Positions 6,464 through 11,038 of a stretch of DNA of 11,038 bases are shown in pieces; position 1 is the first letter of the stretch, and each line of letters opens with the position of its first letter. A program made the position numbers and the translations under genes. Origin of the DNA: Proteobacteria bacterium ST_bin12 (GTDB lineage Bacteria > Pseudomonadota > Gammaproteobacteria > Burkholderiales > Methylophilaceae); NCBI GenBank assembly GCA_002083635.1, contig MSXP01000005.1:330048-341085 (forward strand), given 5' to 3'. The notes under the pieces are model-generated. The model did not search any database. It was given only the letters and a program-made list of their open reading frames with translations, and was not told the DNA's origin.

Positions 6464-8737
6464 ATGATAGCGCAAGAACTTGAAGTAAGCCTACATATGG
6501 CATTTATGGATGCGCGACAAAAGCGTCATGAGCTGATTACGGTTGAACATTTACTTCTGGCGATGATTGATAACCCAACCGCAGCGGAAGTGCTGCGCGC
6601 GTGTGGTGCAAAATTCGATGTGCTACGCACTGAACTTAACCATTATATTGAAGAACATACGCCTACAGTCAACGGCACTGAAGAAGTCGATACACAGCCA
6701 ACGCTAGGCTTTCAACGCGTGATTCAACGTGCGATGCTGCATGTACAATCATCAGGCAAAAAAGAAGTCACTGGTGCCAATGTGTTAGTAGCGATTTTTG
6801 GTGAAAAAGATTCGCATGCCGTATTCTTCTTGCATCAGCAAGGAATTACTCGCCTAGATGTGGTTAACTTTATTTCGCATGGCGTAGCAAAAATACCTGA
6901 AGGCGATGCAAAACCTGAAAGTGCTGAAACAGAGTCTGAAGCGGAAGCCGCACCGAATGGCGCGCTTGAAAACTTTACGCTTAATTTAAACGCTCAAGTT
7001 GCAGCGGGTAAGATTGACCCATTAATCGGTCGCGGCCCAGAAATTGAACGCGTGATTCAAACATTATGCCGTCGTCGCAAAAACAACCCACTATTGGTGG
7101 GCGAGGCAGGTGTTGGTAAAACGGCGATTGCTGAGGGTTTAGCGCGTCGCATAGTGGAAAAAGAAATCCCAGAGGTATTGGCTAACGCAACTGTATACTC
7201 ATTGGATATGGGCGCGCTTTTAGCGGGCACCAAATACCGTGGCGATTTTGAACAACGCTTAAAAGCGGTGATGAAGCAACTTGCAGAAAAACCAGAGGCG
7301 ATTTTATTTATTGATGAAATTCATACATTAATCGGTGCGGGTGCAGCCAGCGGCGGTACCTTAGATGCCAGCAATTTGCTGAAGCCTGCGCTTTCAAACG
7401 GCACGCTTAAGTGCATTGGCGCGACGACTTATCAAGAATATCGCGGAATTTTTGAGAAAGATCATGCGTTAAGTCGCCGCTTTCAAAAAGTGGATGTTGT
7501 TGAGCCTAGCATTGCGGAAACCATTGAAATCCTAAAAGGCCTGAAATCACGCTTTGAAGATCATCACAAGGTGAAATACAGCACCAGCGCGCTCACTACG
7601 GCCGCAGAGCTGGCGGCTAAATATATTAATGACCGTCACTTGCCTGACAAAGCGATTGATGTGATTGATGAAGCAGGTGCTGCGCAACGCATTCTGCCAA
7701 AAAACAAGCAGAAAAAAGTCATCGGCAATAAAGAGATTGAAGATATTGTCGCTAAAATTGCGCGCATTCCGCCCAAAAATATCTCTAGCGATGACCGCAA
7801 TGCACTTAAAACTTTAGAACGTGATTTAAAAGCGGTGGTGTTTGGTCAAGATAAAGCGATTGAAGCGCTGACATCCGCCGTTAAAATGGCCCGTAGCGGC
7901 TTGGGCGCTAACAATAAACCCATCGGTAGCTTCTTATTCAGCGGCCCGACTGGCGTGGGTAAAACCGAAGTCGCCAAGCAATTGGCTTACATTATGGGCG
8001 TTGAATTGATTCGCTTTGATATGAGTGAATATATGGAACGCCATGCGGTTTCGCGCTTGATTGGTGCGCCTCCTGGCTACGTGGGCTTTGAGCAAGGTGG
8101 CTTGATGACCGAAGCGATTACTAAACAGCCCTACAGTGTCTTGTTACTAGACGAGATTGAGAAAGCACACCCAGACATTTTTAATATTCTGTTGCAAGTG
8201 ATGGATCATGGCACGCTCACCGATAATAATGGCCGCAAAGCGGACTTTAGAAATGTGACCATTATCATGACCACCAATGCGGGTGCTGAGAACTTATCGA
8301 AATCTAGCATTGGCTTTACGAATAGCAAAGAAGCTGGTGATGAAGCGGCGGATATCAAGCGCCTATTCTCACCAGAATTCCGCAATCGTTTAGATGCAAC
8401 GGTGTCATTCGGTAGTTTAACGCAAGACATTATCATCCGTGTGGTGGATAAATTCTTGATGCAATTAGAAGACCAATTGCATGAGAAAAAAGTGGATGTA
8501 ACCTTTAGCGATGAGTTAAAAGCGTATCTAGGCAAAAAAGGTTTTGACCCACAAATGGGTGCGCGCCCAATGGCACGTTTGATTCAAGATACGATTCGCA
8601 AAGCCTTGGCTGATGAGTTGCTATTTGGCAAACTAGCTAACGGTGGCGCGGTGCATGTGGATATTGATGATAAAGACCAAGTTAAATTGGTGTTTATCCA
8701 AGATAAACAATCTGCCGAATTAGCGACTGCTGAGTAA
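6464..8737 (+). CDS. clpA: ATP-dependent Clp protease ATP-binding subunit ClpA
   Basis: Hexameric double-ring AAA+ unfoldase that, with ClpP, degrades ClpS-delivered N-degron proteins and other substrates in the cytosol. The 757 aa compare with 758 in E. coli. A Clp-N repeat domain (about 1-145) and an acidic Glu/Ala-rich linker (about 146-165) precede the rings. D1 has Walker A GEAGVGKT (213-220), pore motif KYRG (257-260) and Walker B LFIDE (281-285). D2 has Walker A GPTGVGKT (494-501), pore motif GYVG (538-541) and Walker B LLLDE (560-564). SIGF at 615-618 is the ClpP-docking loop, IGF in place of the IGL common elsewhere. All key motifs are present. clpP is not in this window. ATG 6464 has AAGG at 6453-6456. 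Confidence 0.98.
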   Translation: MIAQELEVSLHMAFMDARQKRHELITVEHLLLAMIDNPTAAEVLRACGAKFDVLRTELNHYIEEHTPTVNGTEEVDTQPTLGFQRVIQRAMLHVQSSGKKEVTGANVLVAIFGEKDSHAVFFLHQQGITRLDVVNFISHGVAKIPEGDAKPESAETESEAEAAPNGALENFTLNLNAQVAAGKIDPLIGRGPEIERVIQTLCRRRKNNPLLVGEAGVGKTAIAEGLARRIVEKEIPEVLANATVYSLDMGALLAGTKYRGDFEQRLKAVMKQLAEKPEAILFIDEIHTLIGAGAASGGTLDASNLLKPALSNGTLKCIGATTYQEYRGIFEKDHALSRRFQKVDVVEPSIAETIEILKGLKSRFEDHHKVKYSTSALTTAAELAAKYINDRHLPDKAIDVIDEAGAAQRILPKNKQKKVIGNKEIEDIVAKIARIPPKNISSDDRNALKTLERDLKAVVFGQDKAIEALTSAVKMARSGLGANNKPIGSFLFSGPTGVGKTEVAKQLAYIMGVELIRFDMSEYMERHAVSRLIGAPPGYVGFEQGGLMTEAITKQPYSVLLLDEIEKAHPDIFNILLQVMDHGTLTDNNGRKADFRNVTIIMTTNAGAENLSKSSIGFTNSKEAGDEAADIKRLFSPEFRNRLDATVSFGSLTQDIIIRVVDKFLMQLEDQLHEKKVDVTFSDELKAYLGKKGFDPQMGARPMARLIQDTIRKALADELLFGKLANGGAVHVDIDDKDQVKLVFIQDKQSAELATAE

Positions 8738-8751
8738 GTTTAACCGCTACT

Positions 8752-8789
8752 AAACAGCCAATTTACACAAAGTAAGTTGGCTGTTTTTT
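8752..8789 (+). terminator. strong intrinsic terminator of clpA
   Basis: Bases 8752-8766 pair with 8772-8786 (15 pairs, one U.G) around an ACAAA loop, ending in six T at 8784-8789. It begins 14 bases after the clpA stop. Its 3' part from 8763 onward is also the end of the converging minus-strand GST gene. On the minus strand the tail after the stem is poor in T, so termination is probably much stronger for clpA than for the GST gene. Confidence 0.9.
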
Positions 8790-9368
8790 CATCACGCCCC
8801 CAAATAAATCCGAGTGAATAAAAGTGTCCAGCCATTTTTGCAATTGGGGATAGTTTGATGATGCAAACCAAGCTGAATCCACAGCCGCAAATTGACGCAC
8901 AAAAGGGAAAATCGCCATATCTGCCAAGCTGGCAGTGTCTTTAAGCAAATAATTATGTTGATTGAGCAAGTTTTCTAGCTGCTGCAAAAAAATTTCACCT
9001 TGGCTACGATAGTCGATTTGGCTTAATTGCGGGTAGCATTCAGGGTATTTATAGCAATCTAGCGCTCGCTTAAAATTCGTGTCGTTTTCAACTATTAAGG
9101 CATGCGCCTTATTCAAATCAGCATTTAACCAACCATGCGGGTCGTTCTGTTTTAGAGCCCACATCATAATATCTAAGCTCTGCTCAATCACGCCATTTGG
9201 CAGCACCAACACTGGTACAGTGCCTTTTGGCGATACTTGCAGCATATGCGTAGGCTTATCGCGTAAGGATATTTCACGTAGTTCAACGGCAATATCCGCA
9301 ATATAAATCGCCAACCTAGCACGCATGGCATAAGGGCAGCGACGGTAAGAATATAAAATTGGAAGCAT
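8763..9368 (-). CDS. glutathione S-transferase-like protein
   Basis: Small cytosolic thioredoxin-fold protein of the GST superfamily, 201 aa; the substrate cannot be told from sequence. The N-terminal domain (about 1-75) has YRRCPYAMRARLA (8-20) with Cys11 in the active-site position. LRDKPTHMLQVSPKGTVPVL (35-54) includes the cis-proline P52 after V51, and EQSLDIM (62-68) carries the Glu/Ser pair that binds the gamma-glutamyl part of glutathione. The C-terminal half (about 85-201) is helical, with the family's DTASLADMAIFPFVRQF near 144-160. Cys11 suggests a glutaredoxin-like or omega/beta-type activity (inference). ATG at 9368 has no recognisable ribosome-binding site. It follows pyrD by 61 bp on the same strand and converges on clpA. 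Confidence 0.88.
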   Translation of the reverse strand: MLPILYSYRRCPYAMRARLAIYIADIAVELREISLRDKPTHMLQVSPKGTVPVLVLPNGVIEQSLDIMMWALKQNDPHGWLNADLNKAHALIVENDTNFKRALDCYKYPECYPQLSQIDYRSQGEIFLQQLENLLNQHNYLLKDTASLADMAIFPFVRQFAAVDSAWFASSNYPQLQKWLDTFIHSDLFGGVMKKQPTYFV

Positions 9369-9381
9369 ATAAGTTGAATTA

Positions 9382-9419
9382 ACTTAACACTATTTTTAAG
9401 TCGAAAAATAGTGTTAAGT
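9382..9419 (-). repeat. perfect 16-bp inverted repeat between pyrD and the GST gene
   Basis: Bases 9382-9397 and 9404-9419 are exact reverse complements with a six-base spacer, filling most of the 61-bp gap. It begins 11 bases after the pyrD stop and ends 13 bases before the GST start. The stem is mostly A/T and no T-run follows on either strand, so it is not a textbook terminator. It may end or attenuate pyrD transcription, affect GST translation, or bind a dimeric regulator. A smaller alternative pairing (AAGTT 9371-9375 with AACTT 9381-9385) overlaps it. Confidence 0.75.
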
Positions 9420-9429
9420 ATTTGATTTA

Positions 9430-10446
9430 TTAGCCTAATACTTTACAAATATCACGCACTAGCTTTGGCCCTTTATAAATGAGCCCACTATAAACTTGTA
9501 CCAAACTCGCACCAGCCGCAATTTTTTCAACCGCATCTGCGCCGCTTAATATGCCTCCCACGCCAATAATTGGCAGCGCACCCTGCAATTGTTTTGAAAG
9601 TTGTTGAATAACTAATGTGGATTGATTACGCACTGGCGCACCCGATAACCCGCCTGTTTCATCTGCATTTTGCATACCTTTAACCGCATCGCGCGCTAAG
9701 GTTGTATTGGTGGCAATCACGCCATCTATTTGGTGCTGAATTAACAAATCTGCAATTTCAATTACTTGTTCTAAGGTTAAATCAGGCGCTATTTTTAATG
9801 TTATTGGCACATACTTGCCATGTTGTTGCGCTAATTTAGTTTGTTCTAGTTTTAACCTAGCGAGCAAGCCGGATAAAGCTTCTTTTTCTTGTAAAGCGCG
9901 TAAATTTTTAGTATTGGGCGAAGAAATATTGACAGTAATATAACTAGCGCACGCGAAGACTTTTTGCATGCAAATTAAATAATCATTTACCGCATTTTCA
10001 ATTGGCGTATCAAAATTCTTACCAATGTTAATGCCAAGAATGCCACGATATTTTGCAGATTTTACATTGTTAACTAAATTATCCACACCCAAGTTATTAA
10101 ACCCAAAGCGATTCACAATGCCTTGCGCCTCTTTCACTCTAAATAATCGCGGCTTGGGGTTACCAGGCTGAGCGCGCGGCGTGACAGTGCCTACTTCAAT
10201 AAACCCAAAACCTAATGCGGCCATGCCGTCTATGACGGCACCATTTTTATCTAAGCCTGCCGCTAGCCCCACAGTGTTGGGGAAAGTTAATCCCATTACT
10301 TGGCGCGGCTGGCAAATTGGTGCTTTAGAATAAAAACCGATAACCCCTGATTTATCAGCCCATTTCAAACTTTTAAGGGTGATGTCATGGGCTTTTTCGG
10401 CATCGAGCTGAAAGAGTAAAGGCTTAATTAATTCGTAAAAATTCAT
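9430..10446 (-). CDS. pyrD: dihydroorotate dehydrogenase (quinone), class 2
   Basis: FMN enzyme that oxidises dihydroorotate to orotate with a quinone as acceptor, the fourth step of pyrimidine synthesis, at the inner face of the membrane. The 338 aa match E. coli PyrD (336). The N-terminal helices (about 1-40), characteristic of class 2, form the membrane and quinone site. The barrel then shows GLAAGLDKNG (60-69), FIEVGTVTPRAQPGNPKPRLFR (82-103), NRFGFNNLG (112-120), GINIGKN (138-144) and TVNISSPNTKNLR (171-183), whose second Ser (176) is the likely catalytic base. TLKIAPDL (216-223), ATNTT (245-249) and GVGGILSGADA (295-305) complete FMN binding. ATG 10446 follows an A-tract with no Shine-Dalgarno sequence. 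It is not next to other pyr genes here. Confidence 0.98.
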   Translation of the reverse strand: MNFYELIKPLLFQLDAEKAHDITLKSLKWADKSGVIGFYSKAPICQPRQVMGLTFPNTVGLAAGLDKNGAVIDGMAALGFGFIEVGTVTPRAQPGNPKPRLFRVKEAQGIVNRFGFNNLGVDNLVNNVKSAKYRGILGINIGKNFDTPIENAVNDYLICMQKVFACASYITVNISSPNTKNLRALQEKEALSGLLARLKLEQTKLAQQHGKYVPITLKIAPDLTLEQVIEIADLLIQHQIDGVIATNTTLARDAVKGMQNADETGGLSGAPVRNQSTLVIQQLSKQLQGALPIIGVGGILSGADAVEKIAAGASLVQVYSGLIYKGPKLVRDICKVLG

Positions 10447-10459
10447 ATTTTTTTATGCA

Positions 10460-10489
10460 ATATTAGTATTCTCATATGCTTACAGTCAA
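10460..10489 (-). promoter_or_regulatory. putative pyrD promoter
   Basis: On the minus strand, TTGACT (10489-10484; 5 of 6 matches) and TAATAT (10465-10460; 4 of 6) are 18 bases apart, within the 54-bp gap after the zinc-ribbon gene. Transcription would start near 10453, leaving only about seven bases, mostly A, before the pyrD ATG. The transcript would be almost leaderless. Confidence 0.45.
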
Positions 10490-10500
10490 CTTAAATACTT

Positions 10501-11038
10501 CTAATTGGCAATTGTTACTGTAAATTTAAAGCCACAAGATCGACATTTAAATAACCGTCCATCCACTGCTTTCGACAAAGGCTGAGTGCCACACCGAGGG
10601 CATTGCACAGTCATATGTTCATCTATTATTTCCACATAATCTTTAATAGAAGAGGGATGTGCCACTATAAAACCGGAGTGCTTTTTATGTAAAAATGTGC
10701 CTGAAATAATCAATAATATCGCCAGCACTTCTAATATTTCCGTGATGTTAAATCCTAAAAAATCATGATTTGCCAGAAAATCTAATCGATTAAAAGCCGC
10801 TGCGCGTACTAAAATAAATAGGCAAAGTAGCGTAATACCAATCCAAGTTAATTTGTGATTACGCCATGTATTGGCTAGGCGCAATCGAAAGCTAATCAAT
10901 ATTATCAGCATGCCAATACCGAGAAACATAATAAAAAACTTTTGTAACAAAGTTTTATGCTGATACCAGCCAAGGTCCTTAGCCAACGCTTTCATAGCTT
11001 GTTCAAACCAAGTTTGTAAGTCTAGTTGTTTATTAATG
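10501..11038 (-). CDS. membrane protein with C-terminal zinc ribbon (5' end outside window)
   Basis: I do not recognise a named gene. An ATG at 10995 would give 164 aa, but the frame runs open to the window edge (178 residues visible). The extra INKQLDLQTWFEQA joins smoothly to MKALAKDLGWYQHK, which reads as real protein, so the true start probably lies to the right. Visible order: a hydrophilic N-terminal part; three membrane helices at about 33-51, 63-83 and 99-116 of the visible sequence; then a soluble tail with a zinc ribbon C146-x2-C149-x15-C165-x2-C168. Arg78 followed by AAAFNRLD sits at the end of the second helix. Function unknown. The cytoplasmic zinc ribbon suggests nucleic-acid or protein binding, or just structure. 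It is 54 bp ahead of pyrD on the same strand. Confidence 0.75.
   Translation of the reverse strand, partial: INKQLDLQTWFEQAMKALAKDLGWYQHKTLLQKFFIMFLGIGMLIILISFRLRLANTWRNHKLTWIGITLLCLFILVRAAAFNRLDFLANHDFLGFNITEILEVLAILLIISGTFLHKKHSGFIVAHPSSIKDYVEIIDEHMTVQCPRCGTQPLSKAVDGRLFKCRSCGFKFTVTIAN

Noticed and set aside
8206..8535. Minus-strand 109-codon frame inside clpA
   Set aside because: Antisense to the ClpA D2 domain, with no family resemblance or start signals.
9079..9306. Plus-strand 75-codon frame opposite the GST gene
   Set aside because: It is the complement of the conserved GST N-terminal domain and shows no domain of its own.
1..11038. Defence system, prophage, integron, CRISPR or mobile element
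   Set aside because: All complete genes are recognisable housekeeping or common accessory families in conserved orders, with no transposase, integrase, direct-repeat array or tRNA attachment site seen.

Overview
The window carries ordinary chromosomal housekeeping genes of a proteobacterium, most likely a betaproteobacterium. The style of the proteins, the gene order tgt-yajC-secD-secF, a CorB-like gene, the clpS-clpA pair and a moderate, rather A/T-rich base composition would fit the Methylophilaceae/Nitrosomonadales. That placement is inference from the sequence alone. No phage, insertion sequence, CRISPR array, tRNA or rRNA is visible, and no stretch longer than about 150 bases lacks a gene.

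Plus strand, left part (100-4588): tgt (queuosine tRNA modification) is followed by yajC, secD and secF, which build the accessory SecDF-YajC complex of the Sec translocon. The spacings are 51, 147 and 28 bp. A likely extended -10 promoter precedes yajC. Plus strand, middle (4682-8737): a CNNM/CBS/CorC-domain transporter of the CorB/YfjD type starts with TTG and has an unusual leader. It is followed by clpS and clpA, the adaptor and unfoldase of the N-degron degradation pathway. A strong intrinsic terminator ends this strand's transcription.

Minus strand, right part (8763-11038): reading right to left, there is a membrane protein with a C-terminal zinc ribbon whose start lies beyond the window, then pyrD (quinone-dependent dihydroorotate dehydrogenase), then a small glutathione S-transferase-like protein that converges on clpA. 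The clpA terminator lies partly inside the last codons of that gene.

I found no new multi-gene system. The points worth a second look are regulatory: a hairpin enclosing the start of a 12-codon leader ORF that overlaps the TTG start of the corB-like gene, a perfect 16-bp inverted repeat between pyrD and the GST gene, the coding-embedded terminator, a nearly leaderless pyrD, and the truncated zinc-ribbon membrane protein.
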